Shown here: positions 44,149 through 52,998 of the stretch, one piece after another
Numbering within the stretch: position 1 is the first letter of the stretch
How the letters are laid out: every line of letters begins with the position of its first letter
From: WHSW01 sp963759295
GTDB lineage: Bacteria > Actinomycetota > Thermoleophilia > Solirubrobacterales > 70-9
DNA: 64,000 nucleotides
Assembly: GCA_963759295.1 (NCBI GenBank)
Contig: CAVWYT010000010.1
Span: 248,001-312,000, forward strand
Reading direction: 5' to 3'
Translations under genes and position numbers: made by a program
The notes under the pieces: model-generated
Told to the model about the DNA's origin: nothing
What the model saw: the letters and a program-made list of their open reading frames with translations, nothing else
The model's database searches: none

Positions 44149-45350
44149 CCTCGGGCCTCGTCGGCGAGAACGGCGGGGGAGAGGCCGGGGGCTGCGCCGA
44201 GCAGCGTCGCCCGGGTGAGGCAGGCGGGGCCGAACCTGTCTCTGAGCTCGTCGAGGGCGGCGTCGAGCCGGGCGCTGTCACGGTGGATCGGCAGCATCAG
44301 CTGGACGCCCGAGGCGCGCTCGATGTTGGCGACGGTGATCCCGACCATGGTCAGGGCGCGGCGGTTGGCCTCCGGCATCGCCGCCGCCATCAGCTTGCGG
44401 GCGGCGGTCAGGATCGGCAGGCTCTCGGAGGTCGCATGGGGCAGCGTCCGCGAGCGGGTGGCGCGCGCGTAGTCGCCGAAACGCATCCGCAACACGACGG
44501 TGCGCCCGATGCGGCCGGCGCGACGCATTCGCCTGGTCACCCGATCGACGAGCGCGGCGAGCGTCGAGTCGAGCTCGGCCGGGTCGAAGCGCGAGAGGCC
44601 ACGTGCCCTCTGGGCGCCAAACGATCGCCGACGGCGCCCGGAGCGCACGTGCCTCGAGGCGCGGTTGTTGGCCAGCGCGTGCAGCCGGCGCGCCGCCGCG
44701 GCGCCGACGGCCTCGATCAGCTCCTCCTCCGTGTGGAGCGCGATCGCCCCGACGGTGTCGATCCCGCGGTCGCGGAGGCGCCGCGCGGTCGCCCGGCCAA
44801 CACCCCAGACGCGCTCTACCGCCAGCGGGTGAAGGAAGGCGAGCTCCTCGCCGGGCGCGATCGCGAGCAGCCCGTCGGGCTTCGCCTCGTTGCTCGCCAT
44901 CTTCGCGACCGGCCTCGAGGTCGCGACCCCGACCGAAATCGTCAGCCCGACTTCGTCGCGCACCTCGGCCCGCAGCCGCGCCCCGATCTCGGCGGGCGAG
45001 CCGGCAATCCGCTCGAGGCCGGTGGTGTCGAGGAACGCCTCCTCCATCGACATCCCCTCGACCCGCGGCGCCGTTCGTTCGAAGACCGCGAACAGGGCCC
45101 TGCTCGCCTCGACGTATGCCTCGAACCGAGGCGGCACGGCGACCGCGTCGGGACAGAGACGGCGCGCCTGGCCCCCGCCCATGCCGCCGCGGACGCCGAC
45201 CGCCTTCGCCTCGTAGCTGGCGGCCATGACGACGCCGGGCCCGACGATCACCGGGCGCCCTCGCAGCCGAGGGTCGTCGCGCTGCTCGACCGAGGCGAAG
45301 AACGCGTCGACGTCGGCATGCAGGATCGCGGCCTCTCGCGCCACGAACAT
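44145..45350 (-). CDS. dinB: Y-family DNA polymerase IV (DinB)
   Basis: The 401-residue protein has AILHADVDAFFASVEQRDDP (first catalytic aspartates), VVMAASYEAKAVGVRGGMGG, the palm motif GMSMEEAFLDTTGLER, VATSRPVAKMASNEAKPDGL, and the thumb WGVGRATARRLRDRGIDTVG. Where most DinB proteins have S-x-D-E-A, this one has S-M-E-E-A, so one metal-binding Asp is Glu. It converges with metH by 4 nt. A perfect LexA-type palindrome covers its start codon, indicating SOS control. Confidence 0.9.
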   Translation of the reverse strand: MFVAREAAILHADVDAFFASVEQRDDPRLRGRPVIVGPGVVMAASYEAKAVGVRGGMGGGQARRLCPDAVAVPPRFEAYVEASRALFAVFERTAPRVEGMSMEEAFLDTTGLERIAGSPAEIGARLRAEVRDEVGLTISVGVATSRPVAKMASNEAKPDGLLAIAPGEELAFLHPLAVERVWGVGRATARRLRDRGIDTVGAIALHTEEELIEAVGAAAARRLHALANNRASRHVRSGRRRRSFGAQRARGLSRFDPAELDSTLAALVDRVTRRMRRAGRIGRTVVLRMRFGDYARATRSRTLPHATSESLPILTAARKLMAAAMPEANRRALTMVGITVANIERASGVQLMLPIHRDSARLDAALDELRDRFGPACLTRATLLGAAPGLSPAVLADEARG

Positions 45351-45357
45351 ATGTTCG
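45344..45357 (-). promoter_or_regulatory. LexA (SOS) box overlapping the dinB start
   Basis: CGAAC-ATAT-GTTCG is a perfect 14-bp palindrome matching the actinobacterial LexA consensus CGAAC-N4-GTTCG. The dinB ATG (45348-45350) lies inside it, so either the mRNA is essentially leaderless or translation begins at the GTG two codons later. Confidence 0.75.
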
Positions 45358-45400
45358 CATGCCGCGCAACCCCCTCGGGACGGGTTGCCGGGGTCGACAG

Positions 45401-46978
45401 CTAGGCCCGCAGCCGGTTGCGCAGGCCGCGCGCGGTGAGGAACTTGTACATCCGTCGGATCGCGCTGCGCCTGCGCTTGTTGTACGGGAACCAGAGGATC
45501 TCCGACTTGGCCTGCGGCAGCCGCGGGATCGTCAGCGCCTCGGTGCGGCAGAAACGGCGAATGCCCTGCGCGCCGTGGCGGACGCCGATCCCGGAGTTCT
45601 TCCAGCCGCCCATCGGCAGCCCGAGCACGTTGTAGTTGACGAGCACGTCGTTGACGTTGCAGTGGCCGGCCTCCAGGCGCCTGGCGATCCGCTCGCCCTC
45701 GGCGGCGTCGCCGGCGAACACCGAAGAGCCGAGCCCGAAGTCGGTGTCGTTGGCGAGCTCGATCGCGTCCTCGACGTCCGCGACCTTCATCACCGGGATC
45801 ACCGGGCCGAACGTCTCCTCGCGCATCACCTTCATCGAGTGGTCGACGTCGGCGATCAGGGTCGGCTCGTACCAGTCGCCGGGACCCTCCTTGCGCCGGC
45901 CCCCGGTGAGGATGCGCGCGCCCGCCTCACGGGCGTCCTCGACCTGCTCGGCGACGATCTCGGTCTGCGCCGGCGAGGTCATCGCCCCGATCTCGGCCGA
46001 ATAGGCGCGGCCGTCCGCCCCCTGACGCAGGGTCTCGACCTTCGCCTTCAGCTTGTCGACGAACTCATCGTAGATCGGCTCCTCGACGTAGACGCGCTCG
46101 ATCGAGATGCAAATCTGGCCGGTGTTCATCAGCCCACCCCAGGCGGTCGCGTTGACGGCCCGGTCGAGATCGGCGTCGCGGGTGACGATCAGCGGATCCT
46201 TGCCCCCGAGCTCGAGGCTGACCGGGGTCAGGGTCTCGGCGGCGCGCTTCATGACCAGCTTGCCGGTGCGCTCCGAGCCGGTGAACTGCAGGTAGTCGGA
46301 CTCGTCGACCAGGGCACCGCCGGTCTCGCCCATGCCGTTGACGACGGCGAGCACGTCCGGCGCCCCGACGTCCTCGCGCCAGCCACGGACCATCTCGATC
46401 AGGGTCAGCGGGGTCAGCTCCGAGGGCTTCATGACGACGGCATTGCCGGCCATCAGCGCCGGTAGGGCGTCGCCGAACGAGAGGATCACCGGGAAGTTCC
46501 AGGGGCTGATGATCCCGACCACCCCGTGTGGGCGGTAGACGATCTTGTGGCGCTTGGCGCGCAGCACCGGGTTGTGCGGCGTGATCACCTCGTCGGCGAG
46601 GAACTTCGGCCCCTGCTCGCACCAGAAGTTGATCGCGTCGAGGCAGTAGAAGGCCTCCAGGGTTGCGTCGGCACGAACCTTGCCGGACTCCTCCTGCATC
46701 AGGTCGTCGAGGTGGTCCTGGTGGTCGTGGATCCAGTCGCGCATGCGCTCGAGCCAGCGCCGCCGGCCGGCGGGGCCGATCGCCTCCCAGGCAGGCTGCG
46801 CCGACCGCACGCGGGCGACGGTGGCCGCGACCTGCACCGGGCCGTCGGTCGCGAGCGTCTCGATCACCGTGCCGTCGATCGGTCGCAGGACGTCGAACGT
46901 CTCGTCTCGCTCCGAGCCTCCGTTGGCGGATGCCTCCGTTCCCTCGACGCTGCCCTCGGCCCGGGTCGCGGACTCCAT
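45401..46978 (-). CDS. NAD(P)-dependent aldehyde dehydrogenase
   Basis: The 525-residue enzyme shows GVVGIISPWNFPVILSFGDA (cofactor strand and oxyanion Asn), VVMKPSELTPLTLIEM, FTGSERTGKLVMKRAAE, LELGGKDPLIV (catalytic Glu) and NTGQICISIERVYVEE with the catalytic cysteine, then FGPVIPVMK. It resembles succinate-semialdehyde and related broad aldehyde dehydrogenases. A roughly 30-residue acidic N-terminal tail and a basic C-terminal tail (WFPYNKRRRSAIRRMYKF) are extra and could contact the membrane. ATG 46978 has GAGGAG upstream. Confidence 0.88.
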   Translation of the reverse strand: MESATRAEGSVEGTEASANGGSERDETFDVLRPIDGTVIETLATDGPVQVAATVARVRSAQPAWEAIGPAGRRRWLERMRDWIHDHQDHLDDLMQEESGKVRADATLEAFYCLDAINFWCEQGPKFLADEVITPHNPVLRAKRHKIVYRPHGVVGIISPWNFPVILSFGDALPALMAGNAVVMKPSELTPLTLIEMVRGWREDVGAPDVLAVVNGMGETGGALVDESDYLQFTGSERTGKLVMKRAAETLTPVSLELGGKDPLIVTRDADLDRAVNATAWGGLMNTGQICISIERVYVEEPIYDEFVDKLKAKVETLRQGADGRAYSAEIGAMTSPAQTEIVAEQVEDAREAGARILTGGRRKEGPGDWYEPTLIADVDHSMKVMREETFGPVIPVMKVADVEDAIELANDTDFGLGSSVFAGDAAEGERIARRLEAGHCNVNDVLVNYNVLGLPMGGWKNSGIGVRHGAQGIRRFCRTEALTIPRLPQAKSEILWFPYNKRRRSAIRRMYKFLTARGLRNRLRA

Positions 46979-47069
46979 CGTCTCCTCGTCCTCCTCGCTC
47001 GCGAAGCTGGTCTCAGCGCCGACTCTACTCCGCGGGCCTGGACGGGCGTACCACAAGGCTCGGCCGCGC

Positions 47070-48221
47070 TCAGCGCTGGACGATCCGGTACACCGGCCCC
47101 TCGAGAGAGGCGACGTAGATCCGCCGGTGCGCGCCCTCACCGAACGAGCTCGGCGAGCCCGGCTCGAGCCCGGTCGCCGAGTCGCTCGGGCCGGGGTTGG
47201 AGGGATCGAAGGACCGGATCCGCCCGCCGCAGAAGTCGGCGTAGAGATAGCGGCCGGCGAGCGCCGGAATTCTCGGGTCGTGGACGACGTAGCCGCCGGT
47301 GACCGAGCAGTCGCGGCCGCTCGAGGAGTACTCGAGCACCGGCGGGCGGTAGCCGTTGGGCGCCCCGCCGCCCTCGAAATCGTGCGTCCCCTCGAAGATG
47401 TCCCAGCCGAAGTTTGCGCCCGCGAGGGCGCCCCTTTCGACCCGGTCGATCTCCTCCCAGGCGTCCTCGCCGACGTCGCCGATGAAGATGTCGCCCGAGC
47501 GGCTGTCGAACGAGAACCGGAACGGGTTGCGAAGCCCGAGCGCGTAGATCTCGTCGCGCCCGTCGGCGCCCGCGAACGGGTTCGAGCGCGGCGTCGAGTA
47601 GCCGCCCCCGGGTCTCGGATCGACGCGCAGCAGCTTGCCCAGCAGGCTGCCCGCGTCCTGGGCGTTCTCGCCCGGGTCGCCGGACCCACCGCCGTCCCCG
47701 GTGCCGATGTAGAGCAGCCGGTCGGGCCCGAACTGCAGCTGACCACCGTTGTGGTTCGCGAACCGCGGGTGAGGGACCTCGATCAGCTTGCGACGCGACC
47801 CCGCATCCGCGCGGGTCGGGTCGCGACGCTTGTGGCGCAGCCCGTCGACCTCGACGTTGCCGTCCTTGTTGACGTAATAGACGAAGAAGCGCCGGTTTCG
47901 CTCGTAGCTCGGATCGAAGGCGACCGAGAGCAGGCCCTGCTCGCCGCCGTAGCGCACCCGGCTGCGCAGGTCGAGGAAGGGGCGCTCGAGCTCCTTGCCC
48001 GAGCGAAGCAAGCGGATCTCGCCTCGCTGCTCGACCACGAACAGCAGCTTCGGCGCCCCGGGGGCGTCGTCGACGTACACCGGGGACTCGAAGCCGCCGA
48101 TCCGCTTCAGCTTCAGCGGCCGCGCCTCGCCCTCGACCGGCCCGGCGCCGCCGAGCACGATGCCGAGCGCAACCGCGGCGAGCGCTGCCGAACATGCCCA
48201 GCTCACCGCCCTCCCGGCCAT
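47070..48221 (-). CDS. Secreted PQQ-dependent sugar dehydrogenase-like beta-propeller protein
   Basis: About 383 residues with an N-terminal signal segment (AVSWACSAALAAVALGIVLG) and a six-bladed propeller: LLFVVEQRGEIRLL, GGEQGLLSVAFDPSYERNRR, ANHNGGQLQFGPDRLLYIGT followed by GDGG, GLRNPFRFSFDS and DCSVTGGYVVHDPRIPAL. These are hallmarks of soluble glucose/aldose sugar dehydrogenases. It oxidises sugars or similar polyols outside the cytoplasm if PQQ is available. GTG 48206 with GGGAGG nearby could be the true start. A paralogue lies immediately upstream on the same strand. Confidence 0.83.
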   Translation of the reverse strand: MAGRAVSWACSAALAAVALGIVLGGAGPVEGEARPLKLKRIGGFESPVYVDDAPGAPKLLFVVEQRGEIRLLRSGKELERPFLDLRSRVRYGGEQGLLSVAFDPSYERNRRFFVYYVNKDGNVEVDGLRHKRRDPTRADAGSRRKLIEVPHPRFANHNGGQLQFGPDRLLYIGTGDGGGSGDPGENAQDAGSLLGKLLRVDPRPGGGYSTPRSNPFAGADGRDEIYALGLRNPFRFSFDSRSGDIFIGDVGEDAWEEIDRVERGALAGANFGWDIFEGTHDFEGGGAPNGYRPPVLEYSSSGRDCSVTGGYVVHDPRIPALAGRYLYADFCGGRIRSFDPSNPGPSDSATGLEPGSPSSFGEGAHRRIYVASLEGPVYRIVQR

Positions 48222-48262
48222 CGGTGCGTCAGGCCGGCGCCGCGATCGCCGCGTACCCGGGG

Positions 48263-49459
48263 TCACCGCGGGGCCGACGGCACCAGGCGGTAGACGGGAC
48301 CTTCGAGCGACACGGCGTAGATCCGGCCCGCGGCATCGGTCGCGAACGAGCTCAGCGACGGGACCTCGAGCCCGAGGGCGCGATCGTCGGCGCCGCGCTC
48401 GCCGGGATCGGCCCCGAAGCTGCGCAGCTCGCCGATGCAGAAGTCGCCGTACAGATAGCGACCGTAGAGGGTCGTGAGCGCCCGGTCGCGAACCACATAG
48501 CCGCCGGTCACCGAGCAGCCGCCGCCGTCGTGGCTGTACTCGAGCACCGGCGCGATGGCGCCCGGTGCGCTCTGGTCGCCGTTGAACGGCTTGCTCCCCT
48601 CGAAAGCCGACCACCCGAAGTTGAGCTTCGGGCCGAGCCCGTGGACGCGCGCCGCGTCGATCTCCTCGATCTCATCCTGGCCGACGTCGCCGATCCAGAC
48701 GGTGCCGGTCGGCGGGTCGAACGAGTACCGCCACGGGTTGCGCAGCCCGATCGCCGCGAGCCCGTATGACCCGGGGCGGTCGGGGTCGAGGGTCAGGAGC
48801 TTGCCCAGCGGGCTGTCGGGATCCTGGGCTGTGCGGTTCGGGTCGCCGGAGCCACCGCCGTCGCCCATTCCCAAAAAGAGCCTCCCGCCGGGGCCGAAGA
48901 GCAGCTGTCCGCCGTTGTGGTTGGAGGCGAAGTCGTCGAGGTGGAGGAGCTCGCGGGCGCTGGCGGGGTCGACGCTCCCGGGGTCATCCTTCGAGCGCGA
49001 GTACTGGACCGTGCGCGAGTCGCCCTCCGAGTCCGTGTAGTTGACGTAGAGCAGCCCGGAGCGCTCGTAGCTCGGATCGAAGGCAACCGAGAGCAGGCCC
49101 TGCTCGCCGCCGCAGGTGACCAGCTCGCGGAGGTCGAGGAACGTGCTCGCCTCGCCGCCGCCGATCGGCACGCGCACGATCCTGCCGCACTGCTCGACCA
49201 CGTAGAGATGGTCCGGATCGCCGTTCGGCGGCTGCGCGACGTAGACCGGCTGATCGAAGCTGCCCAGCCGCTCGAGCGCGACGCCGCCCTCGCCGTCGCC
49301 GGTCGGCAGCCGCCGGGCGCCCTCCCCGGCGGGCCCGGCGGGCGCGGCGGGCGCGGTCGTCGCCGCCGACGGCTCGGCGGGCTCGCTCGAGTCACCGCAG
49401 CCGGCGATCACCGCCACTGAGATGACTCCCGCCGCTGCGATCGACCTCGGTGCCCGCAC
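48263..49459 (-). CDS. PQQ-dependent sugar dehydrogenase-like lipoprotein
   Basis: The 398-residue protein has a lipobox (VISVAVIAGCGDSS) and an Ala/Pro-rich linker, then the same propeller motifs as its neighbour: LYVVEQCGRIVRV, GGEQGLLSVAFDPSYERSGL, SNHNGGQLLFGPGGRLFLGM, GLRNPWRYSFDPPTG and GCSVTGGYVVRD. The pair are evident tandem paralogues, one lipid-anchored and one apparently soluble. It starts at GTG 49459 with no clear ribosome site. Confidence 0.85.
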   Translation of the reverse strand: MRAPRSIAAAGVISVAVIAGCGDSSEPAEPSAATTAPAAPAGPAGEGARRLPTGDGEGGVALERLGSFDQPVYVAQPPNGDPDHLYVVEQCGRIVRVPIGGGEASTFLDLRELVTCGGEQGLLSVAFDPSYERSGLLYVNYTDSEGDSRTVQYSRSKDDPGSVDPASARELLHLDDFASNHNGGQLLFGPGGRLFLGMGDGGGSGDPNRTAQDPDSPLGKLLTLDPDRPGSYGLAAIGLRNPWRYSFDPPTGTVWIGDVGQDEIEEIDAARVHGLGPKLNFGWSAFEGSKPFNGDQSAPGAIAPVLEYSHDGGGCSVTGGYVVRDRALTTLYGRYLYGDFCIGELRSFGADPGERGADDRALGLEVPSLSSFATDAAGRIYAVSLEGPVYRLVPSAPR

Positions 49460-49484
49460 GCAAGGGCACCGTAGCGATCGGCCG

Positions 49485-50189
49485 TCAGGGGTTCTGGATC
49501 ACTACCTGGCCGGAGCCGTCGACCGTGGCCCGCGGAGGCTTGTCGGTGATCGTGACCACGAACTCGCCCTCGGCCGGGCCACCGTCGCCGCTGACCGCCT
49601 TAGCCTTCCCGTTGAGGCCGGCCGCGAGCTCGTAGTGGAGCGTCCAGGTGCCGGCGATCACCGGCGTCACGCGCCAGACGATGTCCTTGCTGTCGCCGGG
49701 CTCCAGCGGCCCGAAGGAGAAGGTGTCGGTCTGCGCGGTCGTGGCTCCGGCGGTTGGCGCACCGGCGATGTCCTTGGCTTCGAACCCATCCTCGACCACC
49801 TTTGGGAACGCGTTCTCGAGGATCCACACGGGACGGTTCGGGTCCGCGAGGCCCGGCTGGTCGGAGCGAACCGAGAACGGCCCCGACGCCTTCTCGTCGC
49901 CGGTCCAGATCGTCACCGCGAGGTCCGGGATCTGCTCCTTGCCCGCGTTCGTGATCTCGAGGCGCAGGTCGCTGGTCTGCGCGAGGCGCTGCTCGGTCGG
50001 GAACTTCGCCGCCTGGACCTCGACCGGGAAGTTGCCCGCCGGCTCGTCGGCGTCCTGTCGCTGGGAGTCGTCACCGCACGCCGCGACGCCCATGGCGAGG
50101 AGGCCGATCACCGCCACCGCGGCGATCTGCGACCTCGGATCTCGGTACCTGCGCAGCGGGTGGGCGCTTGTGGCGGTCTCCTCCCCCAA
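49485..50189 (-). CDS. Predicted lipoprotein with Ig-like domain, unknown function
   Basis: The protein has a lipobox (AAVAVIGLLAMGVAACGDDS), then an Ig/CARDB-like beta domain: DLRLEITNAGKEQIPDLAVT, FSFGPLEPGDSKDIVWRVTP, TWTLHYELAAGLNGKAK. The last part, AEGEFVVTITDKPP, closes a beta sandwich. The start is uncertain: TTG 50189 is in frame but carries GGGGAGGAG after rather than before it. It stands next to the sugar-dehydrogenase pair on the same strand. Confidence 0.65.
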   Translation of the reverse strand: MGEETATSAHPLRRYRDPRSQIAAVAVIGLLAMGVAACGDDSQRQDADEPAGNFPVEVQAAKFPTEQRLAQTSDLRLEITNAGKEQIPDLAVTIWTGDEKASGPFSVRSDQPGLADPNRPVWILENAFPKVVEDGFEAKDIAGAPTAGATTAQTDTFSFGPLEPGDSKDIVWRVTPVIAGTWTLHYELAAGLNGKAKAVSGDGGPAEGEFVVTITDKPPRATVDGSGQVVIQNP

Positions 50190-50328
50190 GGCGCGGGCAA
50201 CATACCACCGGGAACGGCATTGCCGAGGCACTTGCGGGCACCGGAGCGCGTTCCCGATCGGCGCTGCGCCGGCGCGACGGTTGTCGGTGGCGGGGGGGCG
50301 GTGCATCGAATACTCTTCTTCGCCAGGC

Positions 50329-50358
50329 GGCCGGACGGTCCGGCCTCCGGAGGAGAAG
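50329..50358 (+). promoter_or_regulatory. Leader hairpin abutting the ribosome site of the MlaE operon
   Basis: GGCCGGAC (50329-50336) and GTCCGGCC (50338-50345) form a perfect 8-bp stem with a single-base loop centre. Imperfect outer pairing (TCTTCT near 50313 with AGAAGA around 50354) would include the AGGAG at 50351-50355. This may modulate translation of the first permease. Confidence 0.45.
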
Positions 50359-51165
50359 ATGGTCAGATCAGTCGCTGACAGGGCATTCCTACCCGCAAGA
50401 TCCCTGTTCGAGCAGGTCGGGAACATGATGATCCTGACCGGCAAGACGATCACGGCGACCGTCCGTCCGCCCTACCCCTACGGCGGCGAGTTCGTGAGCC
50501 AGTTCTTGTTCGCGCTCCAGCTCTGCTGGTTTCCACTGCTGATCTCGACCGTCGCCTTCGGGTTCGGCGCCCCGGGGCTGCAGGCGGCGAACTTCCTCAG
50601 CCTCTTCGGCGCCCTCGACCGGCTCGGCGGTTTCTTCATCCTCGCCTCGGTGCGCGAGTTCGCCCCCAGCGTGACCGCGATCATCGTCGCCGGCGTCGCC
50701 GGCACCGCGATAACCGCGGACCTCGGCGCCCGCAAGATCCGCGAGGAGCTCGACGCGCTGCAGGTGCTCGGCGTGGACCCGATCAAGAACCTGGTCGTGC
50801 CGCGCTTCCTCAGCCTGATGCTGATCACCGGCCTGCTCGACGTCTACGCGCTTCTGTTCGGGATCGCCGGCGGGCTGTTCGCCGAGGTCGCCTACGGCCA
50901 GCCGCTGGGCGGGTTCTTCGCCACCCTGTTCAACAACGCCTCGGTCACCGACCTCTGGGGATCGATCCTCAAGTGCACGATGTTCGGCGCGATCATCGCC
51001 GTCGTCTGCTCCTACAAGGGGATGAATGCGTCCGGAGGCGCCGAGGGGGTGGGCCGGGCCGTCAACGAAGCGGTCGTGATCGCCTTCCTCGGCGTGTTCG
51101 CGTTCAACTACGTGTTCACCCAGACCCTGCTCGCCACCCACCCGGAGATCTCGGTGATCAAGTGA
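50359..51165 (+). CDS. MlaE/YrbE-type ABC lipid transporter permease
   Basis: The 268-residue permease has the MlaE core FILASVREFAPSVTAIIVAG, GTAITADLGARKIREELDAL-QVLGVDPIKNLVVPRFLSLM, and five or so helices. A(D/E)LGxxKIxEExDAL is the MlaE motif that couples to the ATPase. AGGAG precedes ATG 50359. The next permease overlaps as GTGA. These permeases work with MCE (MlaD-like) proteins to move phospholipids or sterols, but none is encoded here. Confidence 0.88.
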   Translation: MVRSVADRAFLPARSLFEQVGNMMILTGKTITATVRPPYPYGGEFVSQFLFALQLCWFPLLISTVAFGFGAPGLQAANFLSLFGALDRLGGFFILASVREFAPSVTAIIVAGVAGTAITADLGARKIREELDALQVLGVDPIKNLVVPRFLSLMLITGLLDVYALLFGIAGGLFAEVAYGQPLGGFFATLFNNASVTDLWGSILKCTMFGAIIAVVCSYKGMNASGGAEGVGRAVNEAVVIAFLGVFAFNYVFTQTLLATHPEISVIK

Positions 51166-51956
51166 GCTGGCTGGCGGTACCCAGGGATTGGCTGTCGAGC
51201 CTCGGTGACATCGCCCGCTTCTGCGGCAAGGTGCTGGGGATCGTCTACACGGGCCGGGTGATGCGGTTCTTCGGCGAGGCGCTTCGTCAGGCCGGGATTT
51301 TGATCCTCGGCTCGACGATCGTGATCTGGGGCCTGGTCTTCATCCTCGGCCTCCAGTGCGGGATCGAGGGCGCCTACTTCAACCGCTCGGTCGGCGCCCC
51401 GGCGTACGCGGGCGTGTTCGCCGCCTGGTGTGACCTGCGCGAGGTGATCCCGTACGGGTTCGGCTACATGATGGCCGCCAAGGTCGGCACCGGGATCGTC
51501 GCCGAGCTCGGTGCGATGCGGATCTCCGACGAGATCGACGCGCTCGAGGTGATGGGGGTCAACCCGCTGATCTTCCTCTGCGGCACGCGCCTGCTCGGCG
51601 CCTGGATCACGTTGCCGTTCATGTACCTGGCGGCGATCGGGGTCGGCTACATCGCCTCCTACATCGCGGTGGTCGAGCAGGTCGGTGAGGTCTCCTCGGG
51701 CGGATACTTCTTGATCTTCTGGATGTTCCAGAACCCACCCGACCTCTTATTCAGCGTCATCAAGGCGATGTTCATGGCGACCGCGATCGTGCTCGTCGGT
51801 TGCTATTACGGGTACACCGCATCCGGCGGGCCGGTTGGCGTGGGTACGGCGACGGCGAAGTCGATGGTGCTTAACATCGTCCTCGTCCACATCATCGGGA
51901 TGATGGGGACGCTGGTGTTCTGGGGCGCGAACCCGAGGGCGCCGATAGGCGGCTGA
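51162..51956 (+). CDS. MlaE/YrbE-type ABC lipid transporter permease (second subunit)
   Basis: The 264-residue permease has GYMMAAKVGTGIVAELGAMR and ISDEIDALEVMGVNPLIFLC, the MlaE coupling motif, plus helices such as GILILGSTIVIWGLVFILGL. Two different permeases in tandem, as in YrbEA/YrbEB of actinobacterial Mce systems, suggest a heterodimer. It is coupled to the upstream permease by GTGA and followed 13 nt later by the ATPase. Confidence 0.88.
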   Translation: MSWLAVPRDWLSSLGDIARFCGKVLGIVYTGRVMRFFGEALRQAGILILGSTIVIWGLVFILGLQCGIEGAYFNRSVGAPAYAGVFAAWCDLREVIPYGFGYMMAAKVGTGIVAELGAMRISDEIDALEVMGVNPLIFLCGTRLLGAWITLPFMYLAAIGVGYIASYIAVVEQVGEVSSGGYFLIFWMFQNPPDLLFSVIKAMFMATAIVLVGCYYGYTASGGPVGVGTATAKSMVLNIVLVHIIGMMGTLVFWGANPRAPIGG

Positions 51957-51969
51957 CGAAAGGGACCAG

Positions 51970-52980
51970 GTGGAGGAACGCGAGCGGACCGAACAACAGC
52001 CGGGCACCGAGGAGCGGATTGCCGAGGAGCAGCCCGCCGACCCGCAGCTGGCCCAGGAGCAGGAGTACGGCCGGTTCGCTGAATCGATGGCCGAGGACGA
52101 CGATTCCTACGACGAGCCGGCGCCGGAGCTCGGAAGCCTGCACAAGGACTACTCGATCCCGGGCGTCAGCCCGAGCGAGGCGAACCCCTACCGTTGGCAC
52201 ACCGGCAAGAAGCGCGACCACGGCGGGACCGACGCGATCGAGATCATCGACGTGGTCAAGCAGTTCGGCCGCACCCGGATCCTCAACGGCCTCAACCTCG
52301 GTCTTCCCGACGATCAGATCTCGATGGTGCTGGGGCCCTCGGGGACCGGCAAGAGCGTGCTGATCAAGCACATCGTCGGCCTGCTCTACCCGGACTCGGG
52401 CGACGTCCTCGTGCACGGCGAGTCGGTGCCGGCGATGACCGACGACGAGCTGTTCGAGATGCGCAAGAAGTTCGGCCTGCTGTTCCAGGACGGCGCCCTG
52501 TTCGGCTCGATGAACGTTTACGACAACACCGCCTTCCCGCTGCGCCAGCACACCGACAAGGGCGAGGAGGAGATCAGCGAGATCGTCAACCGGCGCCTGC
52601 GCGAGGTCGGCCTCGCCGAGGCGACCGACAAGATGCCGAACGAGCTCTCCGGCGGGATGCGCAAGCGGGCGGGGTTCGCCCGCGCCCTGGTCCTCGACCC
52701 GGCGATCGTCATGTTCGACGAGCCGGACTCGGGCCTCGATCCGGTTCGCACGGCGCTGCTCTGCGAGCTGATCCGCGAGGTCCACGAGGAGAACGGCGGC
52801 TGCTACTTGGTGATCAGCCACGACCTCGGCACCGCCCGCCGGATCGCCGACTTCATCGCCGTGCTGTGGAAGGGCAAGATCGTCGAGTCCGGCCCCTCCG
52901 AGGAGCTCTTCAACTCCGACAACGAATTCGTCTCGCAGTTCCTCAACGCCGAGACGCAGGGCCCTCTGGCGATGGATTGA
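51970..52980 (+). CDS. MlaF-type ABC transporter ATP-binding protein with acidic N-terminal extension
   Basis: The 336-residue protein has Walker A GPSGTGKS, Q-loop LLFQDGALFGSMNVYDN, signature NELSGGMRKRAGFARALVLD, Walker B VMFDEPDSGLDP and H-loop ISHDLGTARRIADFIAVLWK, all of the MlaF/Mkl type. The ATPase fold begins only near residue 90. The first 85 residues are acidic and low-complexity (about 25 Glu/Asp), which is longer than usual for MlaF. It starts at GTG 51970. Confidence 0.9.
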   Translation: MEERERTEQQPGTEERIAEEQPADPQLAQEQEYGRFAESMAEDDDSYDEPAPELGSLHKDYSIPGVSPSEANPYRWHTGKKRDHGGTDAIEIIDVVKQFGRTRILNGLNLGLPDDQISMVLGPSGTGKSVLIKHIVGLLYPDSGDVLVHGESVPAMTDDELFEMRKKFGLLFQDGALFGSMNVYDNTAFPLRQHTDKGEEEISEIVNRRLREVGLAEATDKMPNELSGGMRKRAGFARALVLDPAIVMFDEPDSGLDPVRTALLCELIREVHEENGGCYLVISHDLGTARRIADFIAVLWKGKIVESGPSEELFNSDNEFVSQFLNAETQGPLAMD

Positions 52981-52998
52981 GCGGGGGAATCGCCCCGC
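52981..52998 (+). terminator. Hairpin between convergent MlaF and secreted-protein genes
   Basis: GCGGGG (52981-52986) pairs with CCCCGC (52993-52998) around a 6-nt loop, starting just after the MlaF stop and touching the stop of the convergent gene. It can serve both directions; there is no U tract. Confidence 0.55.

Noticed and set aside
50329..50345. Hairpin before the MlaE gene as an intrinsic terminator
   Set aside because: It lacks a U tract and sits directly against the ribosome site of the gene it precedes, with the upstream gene on the other strand.
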